Positions 53,803 through 64,000 of a stretch of DNA of 64,000 bases are shown here, piece by piece. Each line of letters starts with the position of its first letter. Position 1 is the stretch's first letter. A program made the position numbers and the translations under genes. The DNA is taken from assembly GCF_000375345.1 (NCBI RefSeq), contig NZ_AQXD01000004.1, forward strand, positions 60,054 through 124,053, in the 5' to 3' direction. Origin of the DNA: Wohlfahrtiimonas chitiniclastica DSM 18708 (GTDB lineage: Bacteria > Pseudomonadota > Gammaproteobacteria > Cardiobacteriales > Wohlfahrtiimonadaceae). The notes beneath the pieces are model-generated. The model worked only from the letters and a program-made list of their open reading frames with translations, did no database searches and was not told where the DNA came from.

Positions 53803-54315
53803 ATGCGCAAGGATCCATTCGGACTCACAGAGTTACTCGAACCATCCATTACAGCGATGGGTTTCATTTTATGGGGCGTAGAATTTCATGCGAACTCCAA
53901 AAATGCACTATTACGCGTATACATTGATAAAGAAAATGGCGTGAATGTGGATGACTGCGCGCAAGTGAGTCATCAAATTGAAGGCCTATTAGACGTGAAT
54001 GACCCAATCAGCACGCCCTATACGTTAGAAGTCTCTTCTCCTGGTTTAGATCGTGCATTTTTCTCATTAGAGCAAATGGCTGACTATTTAGGCTCAGAAG
54101 TGGAAGTGCAACTGATCAGCGTTGTGGATAATCGTCGTCGTTTTAAAGGCATCATTGAAAGCATTGATGGCGACAACATCACCTTTGCCATTCCAAAAAC
54201 CACAGGTAAAAAGGGTAAAGCAAAGCGTGCAGAAAACATTGAGAGTGATACTTTGACGGTCAATTATAGCTTGCTAGACAAAGTAAACCTTTCACCAACT
54301 TTTATCAAAAATTGA
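53803..54315 (+). CDS. rimP: Ribosome maturation factor
   Basis: Needed for 30S subunit maturation. 170 residues from ATG 53803 (Shine-Dalgarno GGAGGTG). Typical text: LWGVEFHANSKNALLRVYID in the KH-like domain, DDCAQVSHQIEGLLD, YTLEVSSPGLDR, then the SH3-like C-terminal domain. First protein gene of the nusA operon. Confidence 0.95.
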   Translation: MRKDPFGLTELLEPSITAMGFILWGVEFHANSKNALLRVYIDKENGVNVDDCAQVSHQIEGLLDVNDPISTPYTLEVSSPGLDRAFFSLEQMADYLGSEVEVQLISVVDNRRRFKGIIESIDGDNITFAIPKTTGKKGKAKRAENIESDTLTVNYSLLDKVNLSPTFIKN

Positions 54316-54337
54316 TTGATTTAAAGAGAACAGAGCT

Positions 54338-55828
54338 ATGAATAATAAAGAAGTGATGACAGTTGCAGAAACAGTATCCAATGAAAAAGGCGTTTCTCGC
54401 ACAATTATTTTTGAAGCATTGGAATTGGCATTAGCAGCTGCGGCAAAGCGTTCTTACCCTGTTGAAGTAGACTTACGAATTGAAATTGACCAACGCACCG
54501 GTCATTATAAAACTTTCCGTCAATGGAAAGTGGTGCCAGATGATTTGCCAGCTGAAGAGCAAATGGCGACAAAACAAATTTCATTAGCGGCAGCACAGTT
54601 AGATGATCCTGATGTGCAAGTCGGTGACATCGTTGAGGAGGAAGTGGATAACATTCCATTTGCTCGCATCGGTGCTCAGACGGCTAAACAGATCATTTAT
54701 CAAAAAGTGCGTGAAGCAGAGCGTCGCCAAATGGCTGAATTGTATAGCCAAAAATTGGGCCAATTGGTGCGTGGTACGGTTAAAAAAGTTGAACGCGGCA
54801 GTGTGTATGTGGATTTAGGCGACAACGTAGAAGCCTATTTACCAAAAGAAAACATGATTCCACGCGAAATGCTCAAAATGGGTGATCAAGTGCGTGCGAT
54901 TTTAGAAGACATCGTACAAGATGTACGCGGTCCACAAATCGTATTGTCTCGCACCACACCAAAATTGATCAAAGCATTGTTTGAAATTGAAGTGCCAGAA
55001 ATCAGCCAAGGCAGCATTGAAATCTTAAATGCAAGCCGTGATCCTGGTAGCCGTGCGAAAATCGCGGTGAAATCTTTTGACCAACGCATTGATCCTGTTG
55101 GGGCATGTGTGGGGATGCGCGGCTCTCGCGTGCAAAACATCACAAAAGAGTTAAATGGTGAACGTGTGGACATCATTTTATGGGATGATAATCCAATTCA
55201 GTTTGTGATCAATGCCATGAGCCCTGCTGAAGTGGTTTCCATTGTGGTGGATGAAGATCGTCACATGATGGACATCGCAGTCGATCAAGACAAATTGTCC
55301 CAAGCAATTGGTCGCAATGGTCAAAACGTGCGTTTAGCTTCTGAATTGACGGGCTGGGAACTCAATGTGATGAGCGCCGAAGAAGCAGAAAATAAACAGC
55401 AAAAAGAGACTTCACGCATCAGTCAATTGTTTGTTGATGAGCTTGAAGTGGATGAAGAAGTGGCAGAAATCTTAGTTCGTGAAGGTTTCTCGTCCTTAGA
55501 AGAAGTGGCGTATGTGCCAATTGCAGAAATGCTTGAAATTGAAGAGTTTGACGAAGAGATCGTCGAAGCCCTTCGAGATGCAGCAAAAAATGCATTGGAA
55601 TCTTACGCATCGTTGAAAAAAGAGTTAGGCGATAAAGCACCAAGTGCTGATTTGATTCAATTGTTGGAAGGTGATCATATTCTCGCCTATAAACTTGCTA
55701 AGAAAGGTGTCAGCACACCTGATGATCTAGCAGAATTAGCTTCAGATGAGTTGGCAGAAATGGCAGCGATTGATGAAGAAACTGCCAGTCAATATATCAT
55801 GACAGCAAGACAGAGTTGGTTTGTATAG
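54338..55828 (+). CDS. nusA: Transcription elongation/termination factor NusA
   Basis: Binds RNA polymerase and modulates pausing, termination and antitermination. 496 residues, normal length. N-terminal polymerase-binding domain, S1 domain ([16 protein letters not shown]), KH1 and KH2 ([13 protein letters not shown] and [14 protein letters not shown]), then two C-terminal acidic AR repeats. 22 bp after rimP. Confidence 0.98.
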   Translation: MNNKEVMTVAETVSNEKGVSRTIIFEALELALAAAAKRSYPVEVDLRIEIDQRTGHYKTFRQWKVVPDDLPAEEQMATKQISLAAAQLDDPDVQVGDIVEEEVDNIPFARIGAQTAKQIIYQKVREAERRQMAELYSQKLGQLVRGTVKKVERGSVYVDLGDNVEAYLPKENMIPREMLKMGDQVRAILEDIVQDVRGPQIVLSRTTPKLIKALFEIEVPEISQGSIEILNASRDPGSRAKIAVKSFDQRIDPVGACVGMRGSRVQNITKELNGERVDIILWDDNPIQFVINAMSPAEVVSIVVDEDRHMMDIAVDQDKLSQAIGRNGQNVRLASELTGWELNVMSAEEAENKQQKETSRISQLFVDELEVDEEVAEILVREGFSSLEEVAYVPIAEMLEIEEFDEEIVEALRDAAKNALESYASLKKELGDKAPSADLIQLLEGDHILAYKLAKKGVSTPDDLAELASDELAEMAAIDEETASQYIMTARQSWFV

Positions 55829-55838
55829 GGAGTGACAT

Positions 55839-58532
55839 ATGACAGAAAAAACAGAAGAAAAAGCACCAAGCAAAATCACATTGAAACGCAAAACTCATAC
55901 TGAATTGAAAGTTGCCAGTGCGCCGGGTCAAGCGCGCACGGTGGCCGTTGAAGTTCGTAAGAAAAAAACGTATGTAAAACGTGATGCAGCAGCGCCTGTG
56001 GACTCAGAGATTGAGAACACAGCCGTAGAAGCGGTTGCAGAACAGGCAGAAACAGCGGTGCAAGCGCCAAAAGCTGCTCAAAAAGAGACACCAGTAACAT
56101 CAGCGGCACCAGCCGCTGTTGCTCCATCTGCTGAACAAGTGGCCAAAGCGGCTGCAAAAGCAGAAGGTGAAGCAAAACAACAAGAGCGTTTACGTATTGC
56201 AAAGGAACGTGCAGAAGCCGAAGAGCGTGCAGCTAAAGAAGCGGTTGAGCGTCGTAAACTGCAAGAAGAACGTAAGCAAAACGAAGAAATTCAGAAAATT
56301 GCGGATGCAGCTCGTATGGCAAGTGAAAGTACAGTTTCTAAGGTACAAATTAGTTTTAACAATACCGATAAAACTGAAGATAAAAGTAAAAAGAAAGCAT
56401 CAAACACTCCGAAAGGACAAGGTCAACATAAACCTAAGTCTGATGCACGTCCACACAAAAGAGATGACAAGAAAGTCTCTAATGTTGTGGTAGAGAAAAA
56501 AGCGAAACCTTCTGCACCAACAGGTGCAGCGGCGCCTGCAGCAGATGCTGTGGCTGATCGCGCAAAAGAAGCGGCGAAAGTGCATCGTAAGAGCCCTCGT
56601 GACTTAGATGATTTGCGTGAAGATGGCAAAAAAGCCTCAGGCAAGCGTGGTAAAGAGAAAGGTCGCACACATTTTGATTATGATGATGAAGATGGTGGTA
56701 ATCGTCGTGGCGGTGGTAAAAAACGCAAAATGGCACAACCGACAAAACATGGTTTTACGAAGCCTGTTGCCCCTCAAAAGGCTGAAGTTGTCTTAGGCGA
56801 AACCATCACTGTGGCTGATTTGGCACACAAAATGGCAGTGAAAGCCGCTGAAGTGATCAAAACTTTAATGAAAATGGGTTCAATGGTCACCATCAACCAA
56901 GTGTTAGATCAAGAAACTGCTGCGATTGTGGTGGAAGAAATGGGTCACGCTTACAAACTTGTGAGCGAAAACGTGCTTGAAGAAGAATTGATGCAAGGCT
57001 TTAACGAAAGTGATTTAGTGCCAGTCACGCGTCCACCTGTTGTGACGATCATGGGTCACGTTGATCATGGTAAAACATCCTTGCTTGACTACTTACGTAA
57101 AGCACACGTGGTGAAAGGCGAAGCAGGCGGGATCACTCAGCACATCGGTGCTTATCATGTGACGACACCTAAAGGCGTGATCACCTTCTTAGATACCCCA
57201 GGACACAGTGCGTTTACCGCAATGCGTGCCCGTGGTGCGAAAGTGACAGACATTGTTGTCTTGGTGGTTGCTTCCGATGATGGCGTGATGCCACAAACCA
57301 TTGAAGCGATTCAACATGCGCGCGCTGCGAATGTGCCTATTATTGTAGCTGTGACAAAAATCGATAAGCCAACGGCGGATCGTGATCGCATCTTGTCTGA
57401 ATTGTCTCAACAAGGCATCATTTCTGAAGATTGGGGCGGTGAAAACTTATTTGCTTTCGTATCGTCAAAATCTGGTGAAGGGATTGATAACTTATTAGAT
57501 CAAATCTTAGTGCAAGCTGAAATTTTAGAATTAACAGCGGTTGCAGAAGGTCCTGCACGTGGTGCGGTGGTTGAATCTCGTTTAGATCGTGGTCGCGGTA
57601 CAGTGGCAACGGTATTGGTTCAATCAGGTCTCTTGAAAAAAGGCGACATCGTTTTAGCCGGTTTAGAATACGGTAAAGTGCGTGCCTTGATCAATGAGAA
57701 AGGTCAGCAAGTGCCAGAAGCCGGTCCATCCATTCCTGTGGAAATCCTTGGTTTATCAGGGGTGCCAAATGCAGGTGATGAAGTGACTGTGGTGGCCGAT
57801 GAACGTAAAGCGCGTGAAATTGCATTGTTCCGTCAAGGCAAATTCCGTGAAGTGAAATTGGCAAGACAACAAAAATCTAAATTAGAGAACTTGTTTGCAA
57901 ACATCAGCGAAGGCGCAATGAACGTTGTGAACGTTGTGTTAAAAGCAGACGTTCAAGGTTCTGTTGAAGCGTTGATCAATGCATTAGAAGAGTTATCCAC
58001 AGATGAAGTCTCTGTGAAAGTGGTTTCAAGTGGCGTAGGCGGTATCAACGAGTCAGATGCGAACTTAGCAGTGGCATCAGATGCGATTGTAATCGGCTTT
58101 AACGTTCGTGCGGACAACTCAGCGAAGAAAATCATCGAAGATGAGGGTTTAGCACTTCATTACTACAGCATCATTTATGATGTGATCGATGAGATCAAAA
58201 CTGCCTTGATCGGTAAATTAGCACCTGAATTTAAAGAAAGCATCATTGGTGTTGCCGAAGTGCGTGATGTGTTCAGATCACCGAAAATTGGTGCGATTGC
58301 AGGCTGTATGGTGACAGAAGGCTTGATCAAACGTAATAACCCAATTCGTGTATTGCGTGATAACATCGTAATCTATGAAGGTGCGTTAGAATCCCTCCGT
58401 CGCTTTAAAGATGACGTGAGCGAAGTGCGCATGGGCATGGAATGTGGTATTGGCGTTAAGAACTACAATGATGTTAAAGTGGGCGATCAAATCGAAGTTT
58501 ATGAGCGCGTTCAAGTGGAGCGTACTCTCTAA
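55839..58532 (+). CDS. infB: Translation initiation factor IF-2
   Basis: GTPase that places fMet-tRNA on the ribosome. 897 residues. The N-terminal third is a charged, Ala/Lys/Glu-rich region (IF-2 N domains and linker). The G domain has GHVDHGKTS (G1), DTPGHSAF (G3) and TKID (G4, here VTKIDKPT), followed by domains II-IV. 10 bp after nusA. Confidence 0.98.
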   Translation: MTEKTEEKAPSKITLKRKTHTELKVASAPGQARTVAVEVRKKKTYVKRDAAAPVDSEIENTAVEAVAEQAETAVQAPKAAQKETPVTSAAPAAVAPSAEQVAKAAAKAEGEAKQQERLRIAKERAEAEERAAKEAVERRKLQEERKQNEEIQKIADAARMASESTVSKVQISFNNTDKTEDKSKKKASNTPKGQGQHKPKSDARPHKRDDKKVSNVVVEKKAKPSAPTGAAAPAADAVADRAKEAAKVHRKSPRDLDDLREDGKKASGKRGKEKGRTHFDYDDEDGGNRRGGGKKRKMAQPTKHGFTKPVAPQKAEVVLGETITVADLAHKMAVKAAEVIKTLMKMGSMVTINQVLDQETAAIVVEEMGHAYKLVSENVLEEELMQGFNESDLVPVTRPPVVTIMGHVDHGKTSLLDYLRKAHVVKGEAGGITQHIGAYHVTTPKGVITFLDTPGHSAFTAMRARGAKVTDIVVLVVASDDGVMPQTIEAIQHARAANVPIIVAVTKIDKPTADRDRILSELSQQGIISEDWGGENLFAFVSSKSGEGIDNLLDQILVQAEILELTAVAEGPARGAVVESRLDRGRGTVATVLVQSGLLKKGDIVLAGLEYGKVRALINEKGQQVPEAGPSIPVEILGLSGVPNAGDEVTVVADERKAREIALFRQGKFREVKLARQQKSKLENLFANISEGAMNVVNVVLKADVQGSVEALINALEELSTDEVSVKVVSSGVGGINESDANLAVASDAIVIGFNVRADNSAKKIIEDEGLALHYYSIIYDVIDEIKTALIGKLAPEFKESIIGVAEVRDVFRSPKIGAIAGCMVTEGLIKRNNPIRVLRDNIVIYEGALESLRRFKDDVSEVRMGMECGIGVKNYNDVKVGDQIEVYERVQVERTL

Positions 58533-58545
58533 TTAGGAGGGAAAC

Positions 58546-58923
58546 ATGGCGAATATCTCAAGAACTCGTCGCATTGATGAGCAGCTAAAGCAAGAACTCT
58601 CTTTGTTGATTCGTAGAGAGATTGGTGATTCACGTGTCATGATGATCTCCATCACTTTAGTGAAAGTGGTGAGAGATCTATCCCAAGCTAAAGTTTTGGT
58701 GACCTATTTAGGACCGGTTGAAGAGCGCGCAGAAATGGTTGCGCTTCTCAATGAATATGCCCCGCTTTTCCAAAGAATGCTCGGCAAGGTCTTAAAACTA
58801 CGTAAGATCCCAAAATTTGAATTTGTATACGATGAGCAGTTAGAGAAGGGCAATGAGTTATCAGCCTTGATCACAGAAGCTGTTCAAGAAGATGAAGCAC
58901 GACACAAAGATCACGATGAGTAA
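58546..58923 (+). CDS. rbfA: Ribosome-binding factor A
   Basis: Assists 16S rRNA 5' end processing and cold adaptation. 125 residues, one KH-type domain: SRTRRIDEQLKQELS, VMMISITLVKVVRDLSQAKV and the strand PKFEFVYDE. Shine-Dalgarno AGGAGG. Its end overlaps truB by 8 bp. Confidence 0.96.
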   Translation: MANISRTRRIDEQLKQELSLLIRREIGDSRVMMISITLVKVVRDLSQAKVLVTYLGPVEERAEMVALLNEYAPLFQRMLGKVLKLRKIPKFEFVYDEQLEKGNELSALITEAVQEDEARHKDHDE

Positions 58924-59830
58924 AACAGCTAAAATCAAGCGCCGTCCATTGGATGGCGTTTTACTTTTAGATAAGCCAAAAGGCGTATCGAGTAATAACA
59001 TTCTGCAGAAGGTCAAATATTTATATCGCGCTATCAAAGCTGGGCATGCGGGCACATTAGATCCAATGGCCACAGGCTTATTGCCCATTTGTTTTGGGGA
59101 AGCGAGTAAATTTAACCATCAGCTTTTAAATAACCGCAAAACGTATCGTTTCACATGTCGTTTAGGTGAGGCAACCAATACTGGCGATGCCGAGGGAGAA
59201 GTGATTGCGACAGCGATGATTCCTGAGTTATCCACAGCCTTATTAGAAACGGTAATGGTGAACTTTACGGGCGATATTCAGCAAATTCCACCGATGGTTT
59301 CCGCATTGCATCATGAAGGTAAACGCCTGTATGAACTTGCGCGTGAAGGCATTGAGGTGGCGCGTCCTGCTCGCGACATCACCATTTATGCATTGACGCT
59401 GATTGAGTTTGATGATCACAGCTTTACGGCTGAAGTGACCTGCTCAAAAGGGACATATGTGCGTGTGTTAGCAGAGGACATTGCCAAATCCATCGGTACG
59501 CTTGGGCATTTAACCATGCTGCGCCGAACGGAAGTTGCGCCTTATTTTGCCCCAACGTTGATCACGATGGAAGATTTAGAGGCTGCGCTTTTAGAGAATC
59601 GTGCCGATGAACTCTTATTGCCCGTTGATAGCGCGATTGCAGACTATCCCATTTTGATTTTCAATGAGGAAGAGACCGCGCGCTTGAAAAATGGGCAAAA
59701 GATTGCGTTTCCCCATGCATTAGATGAGCAATTTTATCGTTTATATGCGTATGATCAGACCTTCTTAGGCTTAGGAGAACGTCATTTACCCCATGTGATT
59801 AAGCCTTCGCGCTTGATTCAAATACAATGA
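58916..59830 (+). CDS. truB: tRNA pseudouridine-55 synthase
   Basis: Converts U55 of tRNA to pseudouridine. 304 residues from ATG 58916, which overlaps rbfA by 8 bp (coupled translation); an in-frame ATG at 58892 is less likely. Motifs: GVLLLDKPKGVSSN, HAGTLDPMATGLLP (catalytic Asp in GTLDP), YRFTCRLG and CSKGTYVRVL. Last gene of the operon; rpsO does not follow in this window. Confidence 0.97.
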   Translation: MSKTAKIKRRPLDGVLLLDKPKGVSSNNILQKVKYLYRAIKAGHAGTLDPMATGLLPICFGEASKFNHQLLNNRKTYRFTCRLGEATNTGDAEGEVIATAMIPELSTALLETVMVNFTGDIQQIPPMVSALHHEGKRLYELAREGIEVARPARDITIYALTLIEFDDHSFTAEVTCSKGTYVRVLAEDIAKSIGTLGHLTMLRRTEVAPYFAPTLITMEDLEAALLENRADELLLPVDSAIADYPILIFNEEETARLKNGQKIAFPHALDEQFYRLYAYDQTFLGLGERHLPHVIKPSRLIQIQ

Positions 59831-59911
59831 CGGATCAGAATAATTTGTTATAATCGACGCCTATTGATTAATCATCACCGTTGCACGAGCGATGGAAACG
59901 AAGGAATAGAT

Positions 59912-60205
59912 ATGTATAAAAAATTATTCACCGTCGGCGCATTTTGTTTAGGTTTGACGACACTGGCATCAGCAGAAGATGCTGTGATTAATAAATGTGT
60001 GGCAAAAGATCACAAAACCATCGTATATACAGAGTTTGATTGCCCAGATCATTATGAAAGCGCAACGGAAGGCTGGCTCAGTGAAACGAATGTCACGGAT
60101 GCCAATCGCTTTGGGGATGAATCCCTAGATTATGATTCAACAGGCACTGCCGCTCAGCGCTTAGAACAAGAGCCTGAGCCACCTCAATTACCGAAACCAC
60201 AATAG
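59912..60205 (+). CDS. Small secreted protein, DUF4124-like, unknown function
   Basis: A 97-residue protein from ATG 59912 (AAGGAA upstream). A signal peptide (MYKKLFTVGAFCLGLTTLASA) is followed by a mature part with two cysteines (NKCVAKD and FDCPDH) that could form a disulfide and a Pro/Glu-rich tail. The text KTIVYTEFDCP resembles the DUF4124 pattern. The function is unknown. It has its own terminator. Confidence 0.75.
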   Translation: MYKKLFTVGAFCLGLTTLASAEDAVINKCVAKDHKTIVYTEFDCPDHYESATEGWLSETNVTDANRFGDESLDYDSTGTAAQRLEQEPEPPQLPKPQ

Positions 60206-60270
60206 GTAGTGTATGGGTCGCATTTTATGGGTGACTCAGCGCGAGCGTTTACTGGACATTTAAAGCCAAT

Positions 60271-60300
60271 AAAAAAACCTCTGAATTTTCAGAGGTTTTT
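60271..60300. terminator. Bidirectional terminator between the secreted-protein gene and eno
   Basis: Stem CCTCTGA/TCAGAGG (60278-60284 with 60289-60295, loop ATTT) between A and T runs. Confidence 0.88.
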
Positions 60301-60315
60301 TGTTTTTAAGTGAAA

Positions 60316-61623
<1,308 letters not shown>

Positions 61624-61682
61624 TCACTGATGAACGAATGAATAAACGGCACAATTATAACCGATTCAACCACAAAACGTTA

Positions 61683-62702
61683 TTAATGTAACGAATCGGG
61701 CGTGAACCAAGCCGTTGGCGTGATGGTTTTCTCGATCTCTTGATCCACCCCAAGCACCATGGCAAACAATGCCATGCGCGCAGGGACACCGGCATCCGAT
61801 TGACGGAAGATGGCAAGACGTGGATCACCATCTAAATCATTGCTCAGATCATTGGCATTTTCGCGGCTGTCGCGGGGCAATGGATGCATGATGATGGCAT
61901 CTTTTAACGCATATTCATCGATCAATGCTTGATTGATGCGAAAGCTTAATTCAGGCTGGCGTGTCTCTTCACCTTGAGTGAAACGCTCTTTTTGAATGCG
62001 CGTGGCGTAAATGACATCATTGTTGTGAATGCCATCTTTGAGCTGATCGGTTTCGATCACCGTATGACCACGCTTGCGGGCAAATTCAACAATGTACTCA
62101 GGCATGCTTAAGAAATCAGGCGAGGCAAAAGTAAACGTGATGTTTTGATAAAGAGACATGAGTTTAACCAATGAGTGCACCGTGCGACCATAGCGCAAAT
62201 CACCAATCATGGCGATGCGGCAATTGTCCATTGTTTTACCATTTTGTTTAAACTCATTGTGAATGGTGTAGGCATCTAACAATGCTTGGGTCGGATGTTC
62301 ACCTGCGCCATTGCCTGCGTTGATGATGGGTGTATTGGTCGCGCCGGCCATTTTATGAATGGCTTCTTCTTCAGGATGACGCACCACAACCACATCAAAG
62401 TAACCAGAGATGACGTGCGCGGTGTCCTCAATGGATTCACCTTTAACGATCGACGAGAAGGAAACCCCAGTTGTGTTAGAAACTTTACCGCCAAGGCGCA
62501 TGAATGCTGCATCAAAGCTCAAACGCGTGCGCGTACTGGCCTCAAAGAATAGACTGCCCATAATGGCGCCTTCTAAAACATTTGTGCGTGCTTTGCCTTG
62601 TGCCACAGGTTGTAAAATATCTGCAAGTTCAAACAAACGGTTTAAAGTTTGAAGATCAAATTGTTCGCAAGATAATACAGCCTGCCCGTATAGTGTGTTC
62701 AT
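61683..62702 (-). CDS. pyrB: Aspartate carbamoyltransferase catalytic subunit
   Basis: First committed step of pyrimidine synthesis. 339 residues from ATG 62702 (AAGGA upstream); the open frame extends upstream into the gltA region, but homology starts here. Motifs: ASTRTRLSFDAAF (carbamoyl-phosphate site), HPTQALLDAYTIH, MIGDLRYGRTVHSL and MHPLPRDSREN. It is longer than the enteric chain (about 310), with a C-terminal extension (about 20 residues). No pyrI follows. Confidence 0.95.
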   Translation of the reverse strand: MNTLYGQAVLSCEQFDLQTLNRLFELADILQPVAQGKARTNVLEGAIMGSLFFEASTRTRLSFDAAFMRLGGKVSNTTGVSFSSIVKGESIEDTAHVISGYFDVVVVRHPEEEAIHKMAGATNTPIINAGNGAGEHPTQALLDAYTIHNEFKQNGKTMDNCRIAMIGDLRYGRTVHSLVKLMSLYQNITFTFASPDFLSMPEYIVEFARKRGHTVIETDQLKDGIHNNDVIYATRIQKERFTQGEETRQPELSFRINQALIDEYALKDAIIMHPLPRDSRENANDLSNDLDGDPRLAIFRQSDAGVPARMALFAMVLGVDQEIEKTITPTAWFTPDSLH

Positions 62703-62730
62703 AGTTGTCCTTCTAAATATCACGTTTTCC

Positions 62731-62756
62731 AAAAAAAACCGCCATATCTGGCGGTT
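62731..62756 (-). terminator. Terminator of gltA
   Basis: Stem AACCGCCA/TGGCGGTT (62737-62744 with 62749-62756, loop TATC), then a T-run on the minus strand. Confidence 0.85.
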
Positions 62757-62767
62757 ATTCAAATCAA

Positions 62768-64000
62768 TTAAATGTGTCGGAGTGTGTGTCCGATGTAGCG
62801 TTGTCTTGGACGAGAGATTTTCATCTTCGGATCGGAGATCATTTCGTTCCAATGGGTGATCCAACCAACCGTACGCGCCAATGCAAAGAGTGGTGTGAAC
62901 ATGTGTGTTGGGAAACCTAACGCTTTGTAGATGATGCCAGAGTAGAAGTCGACGTTTGGATATAAGCGGCGTTCGATGAAGTATTCATCTTTCAATGCCA
63001 TCTCTTCTAAACGTTTGGCCACTTCCATCAATGGATCATTACCATATTTTGCGAGCACTTCATCAGCAATGCCTTTGATTAAGCGTGCGCGTGGGTCAAA
63101 GTTTTTATAAACGCGGTGACCAAAGCCCATCAAACGGAATGGATCTTCTTTATCTTTTGCTTTTGCCACGTATTTATTAACATTTTCAACTGTGCCGATT
63201 TCATTGAGCATCGTCAATACCGCTTCATTCGCACCACCGTGAGATGCACCCCACAAGCAAGAAATACCTGCTGAGATGGCCGCATATGGGTTCGCGCCAG
63301 AAGAGCCTGCCATACGTACTGTAGAGGTTGAAGCATTTTGCTCATGATCCGCATGTAAAATGAATAAAACGTCCATCGCTTTTTCAGCAATTGGATCGAT
63401 TTCATAAGGCGCACATGGGGAGCTGAACATCATGTTTAAGAAGTTACCGGCATACGACAATGAGTTCGTTGGGTAAACAAGCGGCATACCAATGGAATGT
63501 TTGTAGGCAGCCGCCACAATCGTTGGCATTTTTGAGATCAAGCGGTGCGCTGTGATCATGCGGTGCTCAGGATTATGGATGTCTAATTTATCATGGTAGA
63601 AGCCCGCCATTGATGCAACCGTACCCGCTAAAATCGCCATTGGATGGGAGTCATAACGGAAGCCTTGCAGGAAGACTTTTAGGTTTTCATGCATCATGCT
63701 GTGTGTCATGATGATGTTATGGAAGTCTGTGGACTCTTTTGCATCAGGCAATTGGCCATTGAAGATCAAGTAGCAAACGTCTAAGAAGTTTGATTTTTCA
63801 GCCAACTCTTCGATGGGATAACCACGATAGAGTAATTCGCCTTTGTCACCATCTAAGTATGTGATGGCACTTTCACAGCTTGCTGTCGATACGAAACCAG
63901 GATCGTAGCTGAATAAATTCAAGGTGCGATTCATAGCTGCAATATCAACAACATCATCACCATATACTGACTCGAGGATTGGAAATTCCCCTTGTTGTTG
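62768..64000 (-). CDS. gltA: Citrate synthase, 5' end beyond window edge
   Basis: Condenses oxaloacetate and acetyl-CoA. The frame stays open to base 64000. Upstream of the internal ATG at 63934 it encodes [20 protein letters not shown], which is real GltA N-terminal text, so the true start lies outside. Seen here: 410 codons; only about 20 residues are missing. Motifs: [35 protein letters not shown] (catalytic His region) and the C-terminal SRPRQRYIG. Hexameric type I enzyme is expected. Confidence 0.97.
   Translation of the reverse strand, partial: QQQGEFPILESVYGDDVVDIAAMNRTLNLFSYDPGFVSTASCESAITYLDGDKGELLYRGYPIEELAEKSNFLDVCYLIFNGQLPDAKESTDFHNIIMTHSMMHENLKVFLQGFRYDSHPMAILAGTVASMAGFYHDKLDIHNPEHRMITAHRLISKMPTIVAAAYKHSIGMPLVYPTNSLSYAGNFLNMMFSSPCAPYEIDPIAEKAMDVLFILHADHEQNASTSTVRMAGSSGANPYAAISAGISCLWGASHGGANEAVLTMLNEIGTVENVNKYVAKAKDKEDPFRLMGFGHRVYKNFDPRARLIKGIADEVLAKYGNDPLMEVAKRLEEMALKDEYFIERRLYPNVDFYSGIIYKALGFPTHMFTPLFALARTVGWITHWNEMISDPKMKISRPRQRYIGHTLRHI

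Noticed and set aside
60214-60264. Sixteen-codon frame after the small secreted protein gene
   Set aside because: No ribosome site or recognisable product.

Overview
The window is 64 kb of an ordinary, densely coded bacterial chromosome. I see no phage, insertion sequence, integron or CRISPR array. The gene content points to a gammaproteobacterium: tRNA-fMet-rimP-nusA-infB-rbfA-truB in the classic order, lptM-lysA, Fnr with four cysteines, TcyP, LoiP, ZinT, TmcA, a PBP1C/alpha-2-macroglobulin pair and LpxH. It is moderately AT-rich and does not look like an enteric. I cannot name the genus; a Cardiobacteriales-type organism is a guess only.

Layout. 1-1.9 kb: 3' part of gyrB, cut by the window edge, followed by a terminator and a perfect parS palindrome. 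1.9-7 kb: a redox block on the minus strand (Tat-exported FAD dehydrogenase, triheme cytochrome c, ferric-reductase-like flavoprotein, small cytochrome c with a consensus FNR box in its leader). 7-12.3 kb: glmU, argF, two cyclophilins, lpxH, nfsB. 12.3-14.7 kb: thiM-thiD-thiE behind a TPP riboswitch. 14.7-17.4 kb: fnr, a paired SMR exporter, and a TauE/SafE-like membrane protein with a Met/His repeat tail and two TACAnnTGTA operators upstream. 17.5-21 kb: a probable sulfur/disulfide operon (MBL hydrolase, cystine transporter, CoA-disulfide-reductase-like enzyme). 21-32.3 kb: alpha-2-macroglobulin, catalase, PBP1C, FUSC exporter, acetyltransferase. 32.3-46.3 kb: mostly minus-strand housekeeping genes (gspG-like, aroA, bioB with a BirA operator, clpB with a sigma-32 promoter, csp, zinT, queA, lysA, lptM, ansA) with folK, loiP and a HEPN-like gene on the plus strand. 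46.4-50.9 kb: two identical tRNA-Lys genes, tmcA, tRNA-Thr, an EEP nuclease, rdgB and an amino-acid-binding protein.

The most striking region is 50.85-51.69 kb. It is an 840-bp AT-rich gap without a convincing gene, holding seven perfect TTATCCACA boxes and about six near-consensus ones. Around it, gene orientation diverges and the G/C bias of the plus strand reverses between the tmcA region and the genes to the right. Three parS-type sites (1.9, 36.0, 42.1 kb) lie to its left. Together these suggest that the chromosomal replication origin is here, about 50 kb from gyrB.

Right of the gap, 51.7-53.6 kb holds a three-gene unit of unknown role (Hpt-like protein, acidic protein, orphan PotD-like binding protein). 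It is followed by the fMet tRNA/translation-transcription operon to 59.8 kb, a small secreted protein, and eno, pyrB and gltA on the minus strand. gltA runs off the right edge.
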